Part shown: piece by piece, positions 32,075 to 40,372 of the stretch
Position numbering within the stretch: position 1 is the stretch's first letter
Layout of the letters: every line of letters starts with the position of its first letter
Source: Clostridia bacterium
GTDB lineage: Bacteria; Bacillota_A; Clostridia; Christensenellales; Aristaeellaceae
Reading direction: 5' to 3'
NCBI GenBank assembly: GCA_017430945.1
Contig: JAFRMB010000067.1
Coordinates: 1 to 53,608, forward strand
DNA length: 53,608 nt
Program-made: the position numbers and the translations under genes
The notes under the pieces: model-generated
Told to the model about the DNA's origin: nothing
Databases searched by the model: none
The model's input: only the letters and a program-made list of their open reading frames with translations

Positions 32075-32647
32075 ATGACATTTGCTGAGGAGTACGCGAA
32101 GGCCCGGGCGGACGTGATCGCCGAGCTCGACAGGACGCTGGCCAGCATAGACCCCGCTCAGATCGAGCGGCTGCGCGACGAGATCCTGAAGGCGGATCAG
32201 GTCTTCTTCGTGGGCGTCGGACGCGTGATGCTGGCGCTTCAGTGTGTCTGCAAGCGACTGGCGCATCTTGGCATCAAGGCGCACTATGTCGGTGAGATCA
32301 CCGAGCCCGCCATCAAAAAGGAAGACCTGCTGATCGTCGGCTCCGGCTCGGGCGGCTCGCTCTTCCCGCTGGGCATCGCGAAGAAGGCGCGGGCCGCGGT
32401 TGACTGCACCATCGTCCACGTGGGCTCCAACCCCAACAGCGAGATGCGGGAGATCGCCGACTTTATGGTCCGCATCCCCGTGCGCACCAAGTTCTACCTG
32501 GACGACGAGATCGATTCGTGCCAGCCCATGACCTCGCTGTTCGAGCAGAGCGTGTTGCTGCTGGGCGACGTGCTCGCGAAGATGATCATCGAGGAGCGGC
32601 AGCTGGATATGAAGGGGCTGTGGCAGTACCACGCGAATCTTGAGTGA
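32075..32647 (+). CDS. SIS-domain sugar isomerase, 6-phospho-3-hexuloisomerase-like
   Basis: Single SIS-domain protein of 190 residues, the size of HxlB/PHI. The motifs are VFFVGVGRVMLALQCVCKRLAH-like (about 47-68), GEITEPAIKKEDLLIVGSGSG, VHVGSNPNSEMREIAD and MTSLFEQSVLLLGDVL with the conserved catalytic Glu. HxlB converts a 3-hexulose-6-phosphate to fructose-6-phosphate. No 3-hexulose-6-phosphate synthase (HxlA) is beside it, so formaldehyde fixation is not its role here. The ATG at 32075 has AAGGAGGAGG upstream. A TTG at 32057 in the same frame is rejected for that reason. Confidence 0.85.
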   Translation: MTFAEEYAKARADVIAELDRTLASIDPAQIERLRDEILKADQVFFVGVGRVMLALQCVCKRLAHLGIKAHYVGEITEPAIKKEDLLIVGSGSGGSLFPLGIAKKARAAVDCTIVHVGSNPNSEMREIADFMVRIPVRTKFYLDDEIDSCQPMTSLFEQSVLLLGDVLAKMIIEERQLDMKGLWQYHANLE

Positions 32648-32661
32648 CGGGGACGAAGCGC

Positions 32662-33717
32662 ATGAACAAGCGATATGACATCATGAAATACATGGGCTCC
32701 ATGCAGCAGGCGGCCTACATACGCCCGCTGACCTACGCCGAGGGGCGCAGCACCGCGCTGAAGGCATATGAGGTCAAGAACGGTCCGCTGTGCTACAAGC
32801 TCATGGCGGATAAATGCCTGGATATGAGCGAGCTGTCCTACAAGGGCGTGAACTTCAGCTTCCTGTCGAAGCCCGGCCTTCAGGGCAGGAACGCCTACGA
32901 TACCGCCGGGGCGGAGGCGCAGCGCAGCATCATGGGCGGCATGTTCTTCACCTGTGGCGTGGAGAGCATCTGCGCGCCGTGCAACGTGGCGGGCGTGGAC
33001 TATCCCATGCACGGACGCATGCGCACGACGCCCGGCGAACACCTGTCTGCCGACGCCTTCTGGGACGAGGACGGCTACCACCTCCGCGCCGGCGCCGAGA
33101 TGCGCGAGGCATCGCTGTTCGGAGAGAACATGGTGCTGCGCCGCTCGATCGACACGGTGTACGGGCAGAAGACGATCACCCTGACCGACACGTTCACCAA
33201 CGAGAGCTACCGGGACGAGCCGCTGATGCTGCTGTACCACATCAATCTGGGCTGGCCCTTCCTGGACGAGCATCTCCGGCTGTACATCCCCACCCGCAGC
33301 GTGACGGCGCGCGACGCCGAGGCCGAGGGCCACGAGGCGGCGTACGACCGAATGGATCCGCCGAAGGACAACGAGCCGGAATACGTGTTCATCCACGACA
33401 TCATGGCCGACGAGGCGGGCGATACCTGCGCCGTCGCGGTGAACGAAGCGCTGGGTCTGGGGCTCAGGATCGCCTGGAACGTGAAAAACCTGCCCCGCTT
33501 CATGGAGTGGAAGTCCACCGCGTCCGGCGACTACGTCATCGGGCTCGAGCCGGCCAACTCCAGCGTGTATGGCCGTCCGTGGCACGAGGCGCAAAACAGC
33601 GTGCACCGTCTGGCGCCTTTTGCCAGCGAGACGAACGTGCTCACCTTCACGGTGCTGGACGGCCAGGCCGAGATCGATGCCGCGCTGGCGGCGTTCGACC
33701 GGCGTTTCAGAGGATGA
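32662..33717 (+). CDS. DUF4432 family protein (aldose 1-epimerase superfamily)
   Basis: A galactose-mutarotase-fold protein of 351 residues that I assign to DUF4432. GMFFTCGVESICAPCN, YPMHGRMRTTPGEH and LLYHINLGWPFLD are typical of the family. FMEWKSTASGDYVIGLEPANS, near the C-terminus, is also typical. Characterised relatives interconvert anomers or epimers of sugars, or open rings. Its place as last gene of the PfkB/epimerase/SIS operon suggests it prepares the free sugar or a phosphorylated ketose. ATG 32662 is preceded only by a weak site (GGGGACG). GTG 32644 overlaps the previous stop and is less likely. Confidence 0.8.
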   Translation: MNKRYDIMKYMGSMQQAAYIRPLTYAEGRSTALKAYEVKNGPLCYKLMADKCLDMSELSYKGVNFSFLSKPGLQGRNAYDTAGAEAQRSIMGGMFFTCGVESICAPCNVAGVDYPMHGRMRTTPGEHLSADAFWDEDGYHLRAGAEMREASLFGENMVLRRSIDTVYGQKTITLTDTFTNESYRDEPLMLLYHINLGWPFLDEHLRLYIPTRSVTARDAEAEGHEAAYDRMDPPKDNEPEYVFIHDIMADEAGDTCAVAVNEALGLGLRIAWNVKNLPRFMEWKSTASGDYVIGLEPANSSVYGRPWHEAQNSVHRLAPFASETNVLTFTVLDGQAEIDAALAAFDRRFRG

Positions 33718-33834
33718 GCCGGGGCGGTGCCCTGTGCGTATGCGGCGGCGACGGATCGGCGATCCTGTGATCCCGGGCCGATCTGCGTTCGCTGCCATCG
33801 CGGATCCCCGGACAAAACCAAATCGTTCCCCGGT

Positions 33835-33876
33835 GTGTCCCGGCGCGTCAAAGCGGTCTGCAGCGCGCCGGGACAC
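33835..33876 (+). terminator. Stem-loop after the DUF4432 gene
   Basis: GTGTCCCGGCGCG (33835-33847) and CGCGCCGGGACAC (33864-33876) form a perfect 13-bp stem with a 16-base loop. The T-content after it is low (TTCG), so termination strength is uncertain. It ends the operon that began at 30421. Confidence 0.55.
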
Positions 33877-33992
33877 TTCGCATCCGGGTTTCGAAAATGA
33901 TCGAAAGTGAATGTATGAACGAAAAACGATCACCCACGTATTCGCCGAACGTCCCGGCCGCGTCCGTCTGGCCGGGTCGAAAACCCGTCTGT

Positions 33993-34022
33993 CAAAATGT
34001 GATCCCGTAATGGGGCATTTTG
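33993..34022. repeat. Inverted repeat upstream of the ribose-type importer operon
   Basis: CAAAATG (33993-33999) and CATTTTG (34016-34022) are complementary 7-bp arms, about 110 bp upstream of the -35 box of the next promoter. It may be a regulator site. The rest of the 536-bp gap 33718-34253 shows only the terminator hairpin and the promoter. Confidence 0.3.
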
Positions 34023-34132
34023 TATGGGATTGGTCAGAAATCGCGTAAAATGAGGGGCCTGGCGTCCACAGAGCGGCTTTCGAGAATGGCGCCGATCCCG
34101 GAAACCGAAAGTGGGCGAAGCGAAATCGGCGG

Positions 34133-34161
34133 TTGACATCATTAAGAAGATGTGATAGTAT
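34133..34161 (+). promoter_or_regulatory. Promoter of the first ribose-type importer operon
   Basis: TTGACA (34133-34138), a 17-bp spacer and TAGTAT (34156-34161), about 90 bp upstream of the binding-protein start. Confidence 0.85.
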
Positions 34162-34253
34162 TAACCCAGAGTTCAGCCGGATTGTGCTGTTTTGATCGAT
34201 TTTGACGGCGCGGGTCACCGGGCCGCAAAAAATAGAAAGAGAGGTTATCTGTC

Positions 34254-35210
34254 ATGAAGAAGATCGTCTCCATCCTGCTCGTCGCCATCCTGGTGCTGGC
34301 TATGGGCGCTGCCGTCGCCGAAGCCAAGGACGTCAAGGACCTGCGCCTGGGCTTCATCCTGGGCTCCCGTGAGCACGCGTTCTACCTGAAGATCGAAGAG
34401 GGCATCAACGCCGCTGCCGCCGATATGGGCTTCACCGCCATCGTCGACGAGAGCAACCTGGAGGGCGCCATCGCCACCCAGCGCATCGAGAACATGGTGA
34501 CCGATGGCATGGACGCCATCTCCCTGGCCTGCAACGAGCCCGCCGCCTGCACCACCGCCATCGAAGAGGCGGACAAGGCCGGCGTGCCGATGTTCACCTT
34601 CGACTGCACCTCCACTGAGACGGACGTCATCAAGTGCTTCGTGGGCACTGACAACTATCAGGGCGGCGTCGTCGGCGGCGAGGCCACCATCGCCTGGCTG
34701 GACGAGCTGGGCCTGAAGGACGGCGCGACCGTCGGCATCATCGGCTATCCCGAGCCGCAGAGCTGCATCGACCGTGAGAACGGCTGGATGGAAGTCATGA
34801 ACGCCAAGAAGGAAGAGTACAACCTGAACATCATCAACATCGGCAACTACCAGGGCGACGCCGGCAAGGCGCAGGAGCTCATGGAGGCTGCCCTGACCGC
34901 CAACCCCGAGATGGCCGTGATCTTCACCGTGGGCGATCCCGCCTGCATCGGCGCGCTGGCTGCCATCAAGACCGCCGGTGCTTCCACCAAGATGATCGGC
35001 TTTGACGCCAACCCCGAAGCCCACGAGGCGATTCTGGATCCCGAAGACGGCCAGATCTGGGTCGGCGACGTTGCGCAGGATCCCTATCAGATCGGCTACA
35101 AGATCGCCGAGGAAATGGTCAAGTACCTGACCGAGGGCACCGTGGACGAGCAGACCATCCTGATCGCTCCCTACCTGGTGGATGCCTCCAACGCTGTGAA
35201 GCCGGAATAA
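34254..35210 (+). CDS. Sugar ABC transporter substrate-binding protein (ribose type)
   Basis: Peripla_BP_4 (RbsB/XylF-like) binding protein, 318 residues. The signal sequence MKKIVSILLVAILVLAMGAA ends VAEA/K and has no Cys, so signal peptidase I processing is implied. The mature protein begins DVKDLRLGFILGSREHAFYL. The hinge motifs NMVTDGMDAISLACNEP, IGFDANPEAHEAILDP and VAQDPYQIGYKIAEEM are standard. AGAGAGG precedes ATG 34254. It heads the RbsABC-type importer of this operon. A strong terminator hairpin follows, and the ATPase gene starts beyond it. Confidence 0.92.
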   Translation: MKKIVSILLVAILVLAMGAAVAEAKDVKDLRLGFILGSREHAFYLKIEEGINAAAADMGFTAIVDESNLEGAIATQRIENMVTDGMDAISLACNEPAACTTAIEEADKAGVPMFTFDCTSTETDVIKCFVGTDNYQGGVVGGEATIAWLDELGLKDGATVGIIGYPEPQSCIDRENGWMEVMNAKKEEYNLNIINIGNYQGDAGKAQELMEAALTANPEMAVIFTVGDPACIGALAAIKTAGASTKMIGFDANPEAHEAILDPEDGQIWVGDVAQDPYQIGYKIAEEMVKYLTEGTVDEQTILIAPYLVDASNAVKPE

Positions 35211-35249
35211 TCCGGACAGTCGGCGTCGGATCACACCAAAGAAACAATA

Positions 35250-35289
35250 GGCATCCGACGCGGGTCATACCGCGTCGGATGCCTTTTTT
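35250..35289 (+). terminator. Strong intrinsic terminator between binding-protein and ATPase genes
   Basis: GGCATCCGACGCG (35250-35262) and CGCGTCGGATGCC (35271-35283) form a perfect 13-bp stem with an eight-base loop, followed by six T (35284-35289). Partial read-through would feed the transporter genes. Confidence 0.92.
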
Positions 35290-35339
35290 GAATCAAAACG
35301 GCAGAACCCGTACGACCAATGAGTAAAGGGGTGACGAAA

Positions 35340-36833
35340 GTGCAGCCCTGCTTGCAGGCAGTTCACATCACAAAGGTCTTTCCGGGCGTCAGGGCCCTGT
35401 CAGACGTATCGGTGGATTTCTATCCCGGCGAGGTGCACGCCCTGATGGGCGAGAACGGCGCGGGCAAATCCACCCTGATCAAGATTCTCTCCGGCGTGTA
35501 CACGGCTACGGAGGGCGAGATCCTTCTGGATGGCCAGAAGATCGAATTCAAGGGACCCAGGGATGCCATGGACAAGGGCATCTCGGTCATCCACCAGGAG
35601 CTGTCGATCGCCAAGGACCTGACCGTGGCGGAAAACATCTTCCTGGGCGAGGAGAAGACGAGCGGCTGGTTCCTCGACAACCGCAGCATGAACGCGCGGG
35701 CCGGTGAGCTTCTCAAGCAAATGAAAATGGACGCCATCATAAAGCCCACCGATGTGGCAGGCAACCTGACCGCCGCCCAGCAACAGATGGTGGAGATCGC
35801 GCGCGTCATCAATAAAAACGCCAAGGTGGTCATCATGGACGAGCCCACCTCGTCGCTGTCGGACCACGAGATCGACGCGCTGTTCGAGCAGATCCGCATC
35901 CTGCGCGACAAGGGCGTGGCCATCGCTTACATCAGCCACCGCATGAAGGAGATCTTCGAGATTTGCGACCGTTCCACCGTGCTGCGTGACGGTTGCTTCG
36001 TGCGTACGGATCTCATCAAGGACATCACCGAGCACGACCTCGTGGCCAGCATGGTCGGCCGCGAGATCAACGACTACTTCGTACACACCGAGCACACCCG
36101 CGGCGAGGAGACGCTGCGCGTGGAGAACCTGAGCCACGGCAGAGAGTTCAAAAACGTTTCCTTCACCGCTTACACGGGTGAGATCCTGGGCATCGCGGGG
36201 CTGGTGGGCGCCGGCCGCACCGAGACCATGGAGACCGTCTTCGGCGCGCGCCATGCCGACAGCGGCAAGGTCTTCGTCAATGGCAAGGAGGTCCACTTCA
36301 AGAGCCCGAAGGACGCCATCGCACACAAGATCGGCATGGTCACCGAGGACAGGCGCACCACGGGCCTGATGCTGAAGGCCATGATCAAGGACAACGAGGT
36401 GCTTCCGAGCCTGATCTATCATATGAAGGGCATGGGCTTTGCCGACCAGAAGTGGATCGACGCCGTCAGCCGGGAATACGTGAGCAAGCTCAGCGTCAAG
36501 ACCCCCAGCGTGGAGACGATCATCGGCAACCTGTCCGGCGGCAACCAGCAGAAGGTCGTGCTTGCAAAGTGGCTGATCGCGCAGTCCGAGATCCTGATCC
36601 TGGACGAGCCCACCCGCGGTATCGACGTCAACGCCAAGTCTGAGTTCTACACGCTGATGAACGACTTCGTGGACCAGGGCGGCACCATCGTCATGGTATC
36701 CTCAGAGCTTCCGGAGGTGCTGGGCGTCGCGGACCGCATCATCGTGATGTGCGAGGGCCGCGTCACGGGCGAGCTCAGCCGCGAAGAGGCGACGGAACAG
36801 AAGATCATGTACCTGGCCAGCCAGGTGGACTGA
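35340..36833 (+). CDS. Sugar ABC transporter ATPase (RbsA type)
   Basis: Double-domain ATPase of 497 residues. The N-terminal half has Walker A GENGAGKST, signature-like LTAAQQQMVEIARV and Walker B VVIMDEPTSSL. The C-terminal half has the degenerate Walker A GLVGAGRTE, the canonical LSGGNQQKVVLAKWL and LILDEPTRGID. The start is taken as GTG 35340, seven bases after AAAGGGGTG. The ATG at 35319 has no ribosome binding site. It energises the permease at 36878. It is the only ATPase of this importer, as is usual for the ribose type. Confidence 0.92.
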   Translation: MQPCLQAVHITKVFPGVRALSDVSVDFYPGEVHALMGENGAGKSTLIKILSGVYTATEGEILLDGQKIEFKGPRDAMDKGISVIHQELSIAKDLTVAENIFLGEEKTSGWFLDNRSMNARAGELLKQMKMDAIIKPTDVAGNLTAAQQQMVEIARVINKNAKVVIMDEPTSSLSDHEIDALFEQIRILRDKGVAIAYISHRMKEIFEICDRSTVLRDGCFVRTDLIKDITEHDLVASMVGREINDYFVHTEHTRGEETLRVENLSHGREFKNVSFTAYTGEILGIAGLVGAGRTETMETVFGARHADSGKVFVNGKEVHFKSPKDAIAHKIGMVTEDRRTTGLMLKAMIKDNEVLPSLIYHMKGMGFADQKWIDAVSREYVSKLSVKTPSVETIIGNLSGGNQQKVVLAKWLIAQSEILILDEPTRGIDVNAKSEFYTLMNDFVDQGGTIVMVSSELPEVLGVADRIIVMCEGRVTGELSREEATEQKIMYLASQVD

Positions 36834-36877
36834 TGAGCGATCCCACTTTGTGAAGCAATGTAGAGAGGTGTAAACAA

Positions 36878-37888
36878 ATGGCAGAAAAGAGTTTGCGGTC
36901 CAAGGGCTTCAGCCCGAAGGACTTCATTGTCAAAAACATGGTGGTCGTGATCCTGGTCGTGCTGGTCCTCGGCTTTGGCCTGGGCACCAGCGGCAAGTTC
37001 TTTGCTGCGAACAACCTGGTCAACCTGACCACCCAGATGGCCATCAACGCCATGCTGTCCGCCGGCCTGACCTACGTCATCATCCTGGGCGGCATCGACA
37101 TCTCCGTCGGTTCCGTCGGCGCTCTGGCCGGCGTCATCAGCACGCTGATCGCCGCGCAGATCCCCGGGCTGTCGAAGTTTGGCTCCATCCCGATCCTGAT
37201 CCTCCCGGCCATCGTCGTGGGTCTCGTGTGCGGCGGCTTCATCGGCTTCATGATCAGCCGGATGAACGTCGTGCCCATGATCGCGACGCTGGCCATGCAG
37301 ACCATCGGGCGCGGCCTGTGCTTCATCTTCTCCGGCGGCACCGCCGTCTCCGGCATCCCGAAGCCCTACGGCTTCGTGGGCGCGGGCCGCTGGCTGGCCA
37401 CCGAGGGCAACCCCAACGGCTGGATCCCCAACATCACCATCTTCGTGGTCGTCATGGTGATTATCGTGCACATCCTGCTGTCGAAGACCGTGTTCGGCCG
37501 CCACGTGTACGCCACCGGCAGCAACCAGCAGGTGGCCCACTTGGCCGGCGTCAACACCAAGAACGTGGTGTTCATCGGACACGTGATCTGCTCCATCATG
37601 GCGGCGCTGGCGGGCGTGCTGAACGCCTCCAAGCTGAACAGCGGCCAGCCGGCGGCTCTGGACGGATACGAGATGTACGCCATCGCCGCGACGGTGCTGG
37701 GCGGCACGTCGCTCACGGGCGGCAGCGGCTCGGTCGCCCGCGCCATGATCGGCGTGGCGGTCATCGCCGTCATCAACAACGGCATGAACCTCATGCACAT
37801 CGACTCCTACTGGCAGAAGGTCGTCATCGGCGCGATCATCCTCTTCGCCGTCATACTCGACATGGCGCAGAAAAAGAAGAAGAATTGA
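36878..37888 (+). CDS. Sugar ABC transporter permease (RbsC type)
   Basis: Inner-membrane permease of 336 residues, about ten spans. The family motifs are LVNLTTQMAINAMLSAGLTYVIILGGIDISVGSVGAL-like (only the core GGIDISVGS is decisive), MISRMNVVPMIATLAM, VYATGSNQQVAHLAGVN and VLGGTSLTGGSGSV. ATG 36878 follows AGAGAGGTG. The C-terminus is short and basic (AQKKKKN). It functions as a homodimer with the RbsA-type ATPase. Confidence 0.93.
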   Translation: MAEKSLRSKGFSPKDFIVKNMVVVILVVLVLGFGLGTSGKFFAANNLVNLTTQMAINAMLSAGLTYVIILGGIDISVGSVGALAGVISTLIAAQIPGLSKFGSIPILILPAIVVGLVCGGFIGFMISRMNVVPMIATLAMQTIGRGLCFIFSGGTAVSGIPKPYGFVGAGRWLATEGNPNGWIPNITIFVVVMVIIVHILLSKTVFGRHVYATGSNQQVAHLAGVNTKNVVFIGHVICSIMAALAGVLNASKLNSGQPAALDGYEMYAIAATVLGGTSLTGGSGSVARAMIGVAVIAVINNGMNLMHIDSYWQKVVIGAIILFAVILDMAQKKKKN

Positions 37889-37919
37889 CGATGGTGCCGT
37901 CTGACGGCGAGGTGCGCAT

Positions 37920-38879
37920 ATGCATTGGTTTGGTGAAACGAGAGAGAACTACTGTCCGGACTGGTTCGATGCGATGGCCCTGGCCTTCCCGGAGCGCTGG
38001 TGCGCCATGGAAGGTCAGGCGCCCAGCGCTGTGCTGCTCAAGCGCACGCTGACGCCGGATCGGGTTGCGGTCATCATCAGCGGCGGCGGCTCCAACGGCC
38101 CGTTCATCCCGGGCTTCGTGGGTGAGGGCCTGGCCGATGCCGCTGTGGTCGGGCCGCCCTACACGGCCCCCAGCGCCTACGCCATCTACGAGGCCGGAAA
38201 GGCCATCGGACGGGAAAAGGGCGTATTGCTTCTGTATAACAACTTCATGGGCGATTACCTGAACAACGACATGGCCGCGGAGCTTCTCCAGCTGGACGGC
38301 TATGCGGTGGAGCAGGCGATCTGCTACGACGACATGGGCATGGCGATCGGCGAACCGAAGGAGAACCGCGGCGGCCGGATCGGCATCGCCTACGCGATCC
38401 GGATCTGCGCCGAGTCGGCGCGGCGCGGCGACCCGCTGCATGAAGTGGCGCGGCTGGCGCGCAAGGCCATGAGCCGCGTCAGCACGCTGTGCGTGACGGT
38501 CGAACCGGAAAAGGACCGCGTCACCTACGGGACCGGTTTTTCGGATGAACCGGGATTTTTGACGCGCGAGGGCGCGAGCATCGGGAGCACCGCAGAGGAG
38601 ACCATCCGCTTCCTGTACGGGGATGTGGATCCGCAACCCGGCGAGCGCATCTATCTGCTGGTGAATCGCATGCGCATGACGAGCTATTCCGACAGCTATG
38701 TCATGGCCGGAAAGCTGCATGCCGCGCTGTCGCGCCGCGCGCCTGTCGCGCGGATGAGCGTGGGCGGCTACATGCAGGTCATGGACCGCTACGGCTATAC
38801 GGTGACGCTGCTGTGCGCCGACGATGAACTGGCCGCCTGCCTGGACGGCACGCTCTGTGGCGACGGCTTCCTGTTGTAG
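37920..38879 (+). CDS. DhaK-like protein lacking both catalytic histidines
   Basis: DAK1-domain homologue of 319 residues. Its core aligns with the DhaK at 19741, but the residues that make and hold the substrate adduct are changed. GGGSGH becomes GGGSNG (His to Gly60), and GIGHHGEPG becomes GTGFSDEPG (adduct His to Ser208). Asp112 in FMGDYLN is kept. The protein therefore cannot bind a ketone covalently. It may bind another substrate, or act as a DhaQ-like sensor. The DeoR and DhaL-like genes follow closely. The start ATG 37920 has GAGGTG upstream. The DAK1 assignment is firm; the function is unknown. Confidence 0.8.
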   Translation: MHWFGETRENYCPDWFDAMALAFPERWCAMEGQAPSAVLLKRTLTPDRVAVIISGGGSNGPFIPGFVGEGLADAAVVGPPYTAPSAYAIYEAGKAIGREKGVLLLYNNFMGDYLNNDMAAELLQLDGYAVEQAICYDDMGMAIGEPKENRGGRIGIAYAIRICAESARRGDPLHEVARLARKAMSRVSTLCVTVEPEKDRVTYGTGFSDEPGFLTREGASIGSTAEETIRFLYGDVDPQPGERIYLLVNRMRMTSYSDSYVMAGKLHAALSRRAPVARMSVGGYMQVMDRYGYTVTLLCADDELAACLDGTLCGDGFLL

Positions 38880-38898
38880 TCGGGGACAGGGGGTGCCC

Positions 38899-39687
38899 AT
38901 GTTTTCCAACGAGCGCCTTCAGCGCATATGCGATCTGGTCAATGAAAGGGGGACCGTGCGGGTCACGGAACTCAGCAAGCTGATGGACGTCAGCGAGGTG
39001 ACGATCCGCAGGGATCTCGAACTGCTGGCGAAGGAGAACCGCCTGCAGCGTGTCCACGGCGGCGCGATCTCCCCGAACTCGGTGGGCGTCGAGATCACCG
39101 CGCCGGAGCTGATCCGAAGCCAGCGGCACCTGGATGAAAAGCGGGCGATCGCGCAGGTCGCCTACGACATGATCAACGACAAGGACACCATCTTTATGGA
39201 CGGGTCCTCCACCGTGAACGAGCTGGCGCGGATCATCGTGCGCGAGAGCGACAAGCGGCTGTACGTCATCACGCCGTCACTGACGGTATTGAACGTACTG
39301 GCCGAGAGCACCAGTGCGTCGGTCATCATGCTGGGCGGCGAGGTGAACTATCACCTGGGCCACGTCGAGGGCACGCTCGCCACGGAATCCATCCGCAACA
39401 TGCGCGCCGACAAGTGCTTCATCGGCATCAACGGCATCGACCAGTCCTTCGGATTCTCTTTCCCTCGGCTGATCGAGATCGACCTGAAGTGCGAGATGAT
39501 GCGGGCCTCGCGTCAGTCCATCGTGCTGGCGGACCACAGCAAGTTAGGCAGGGTGTACATGGCAAGGCTGAACGAGCGCTGTGACTGCGTGATCACGGAC
39601 ACCCGCCTGAAGGACTACGATTACGACTGGCTCAAGGGGACGTGTACCGTACTGTTCGCCGATGAGCGATCGAATGGCAAGGAGTGA
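38899..39687 (+). CDS. DeoR-family transcriptional regulator
   Basis: Sugar-phosphate-responsive regulator, 262 residues. The N-terminal DeoR helix-turn-helix is VTELSKLMDVSEVTIRRDL (about 20-38), followed by the usual NRLQRVHGGA. The C-terminal effector domain is related to ribose-5-phosphate isomerase A (DGSSTVNELARII, VITPSLTVLNVL, ADKCFIGINGID, VLADHSKLGR). ATG 38899 follows AGGGGGTG. Sitting between the DhaK-like and DhaL-like genes, it probably controls this operon in response to a phosphorylated product. Confidence 0.93.
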   Translation: MFSNERLQRICDLVNERGTVRVTELSKLMDVSEVTIRRDLELLAKENRLQRVHGGAISPNSVGVEITAPELIRSQRHLDEKRAIAQVAYDMINDKDTIFMDGSSTVNELARIIVRESDKRLYVITPSLTVLNVLAESTSASVIMLGGEVNYHLGHVEGTLATESIRNMRADKCFIGINGIDQSFGFSFPRLIEIDLKCEMMRASRQSIVLADHSKLGRVYMARLNERCDCVITDTRLKDYDYDWLKGTCTVLFADERSNGKE

Positions 39688-39694
39688 GATACGG

Positions 39695-40345
39695 ATGAAG
39701 AGAGCCGATACGGCTGCGCTGAAGGCAGCGATGATCACCGCGGCCGACGCGATCATCGCCGCCGAGCCGGAGCTGACGCGCATCGACATGATCATCGGCG
39801 ACGGCGACCACGGCATCGGCATGCAGACAGGCTTCAGCGCCATCAGGCGCGAGCTGGAGCGCACGGACTATCCGTCGCCCTATGCGCTGTTCCACGCCTG
39901 CGGACTGTGCCTGGTCAAGAGCATGGGCGGCTCTTCCGGCGTGCTGTTCGGGACGCTGCTCATCGGCGGTCTTGAAGCCATCAAGGGGCTCGACAGCCTC
40001 GACGGCGGCGATATGTGCGCCTTCCTGTGCGGCGGCATCGACGCCGTGGTCCGCCGCGGCAGGGCCAAGGCAGGCGACAAGACGATGGTCGATGCGCTGC
40101 TGCCCGCGAAAGCGCATATGCTGGCAGCGCTCGAGGGCACGCGGGACATCGACAAGATCATGCAGGCCGCCGAGGAAGGCGCGCTGGAGGGCGTGGCGCT
40201 CAGCAAGGACATGCTGCCCAGGCTGGGCCGGTCCAAGGGCTTCCGCGAAAGCGCGCTGGGCTGGCCGGATCCGGGGGCAGTCTCCGTATCCGTGCTGATG
40301 GGCGGACTGCGCAAGGGTTTATCAGATCGACAGGCCGGCAAATGA
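39695..40345 (+). CDS. DhaL-like kinase subunit
   Basis: DAK2-domain protein of 216 residues. The Mg-nucleotide motif IGDGDHGIGM (about 32-41), the second loop KSMGGSSGVLFGT and GDKTMVDALLPAK are all intact, so it should bind nucleotide and transfer phosphate. Its natural partner is the DhaK-like protein at 37920, which lacks the substrate histidines. ATG 39695 follows AAGGAG; the ATG at 39662 in the same frame lies upstream, inside the DeoR gene. The pair is separated by the regulator gene, an unusual order. Confidence 0.87.
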   Translation: MKRADTAALKAAMITAADAIIAAEPELTRIDMIIGDGDHGIGMQTGFSAIRRELERTDYPSPYALFHACGLCLVKSMGGSSGVLFGTLLIGGLEAIKGLDSLDGGDMCAFLCGGIDAVVRRGRAKAGDKTMVDALLPAKAHMLAALEGTRDIDKIMQAAEEGALEGVALSKDMLPRLGRSKGFRESALGWPDPGAVSVSVLMGGLRKGLSDRQAGK

Positions 40346-40372
40346 ACCGGTCATAATGAGGAGGAAAGATCT

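Noticed and set aside
32075..32647. Formaldehyde-fixing ribulose monophosphate pathway
   Set aside because: The SIS protein resembles HxlB, but the neighbouring TIM-barrel protein has the four metal ligands of a 3-epimerase, not the HxlA pattern.
35319..35339. ATG 35319 as start of the RbsA-type ATPase
   Set aside because: No ribosome binding site precedes it, whereas AAAGGGGTG is correctly placed for GTG 35340.
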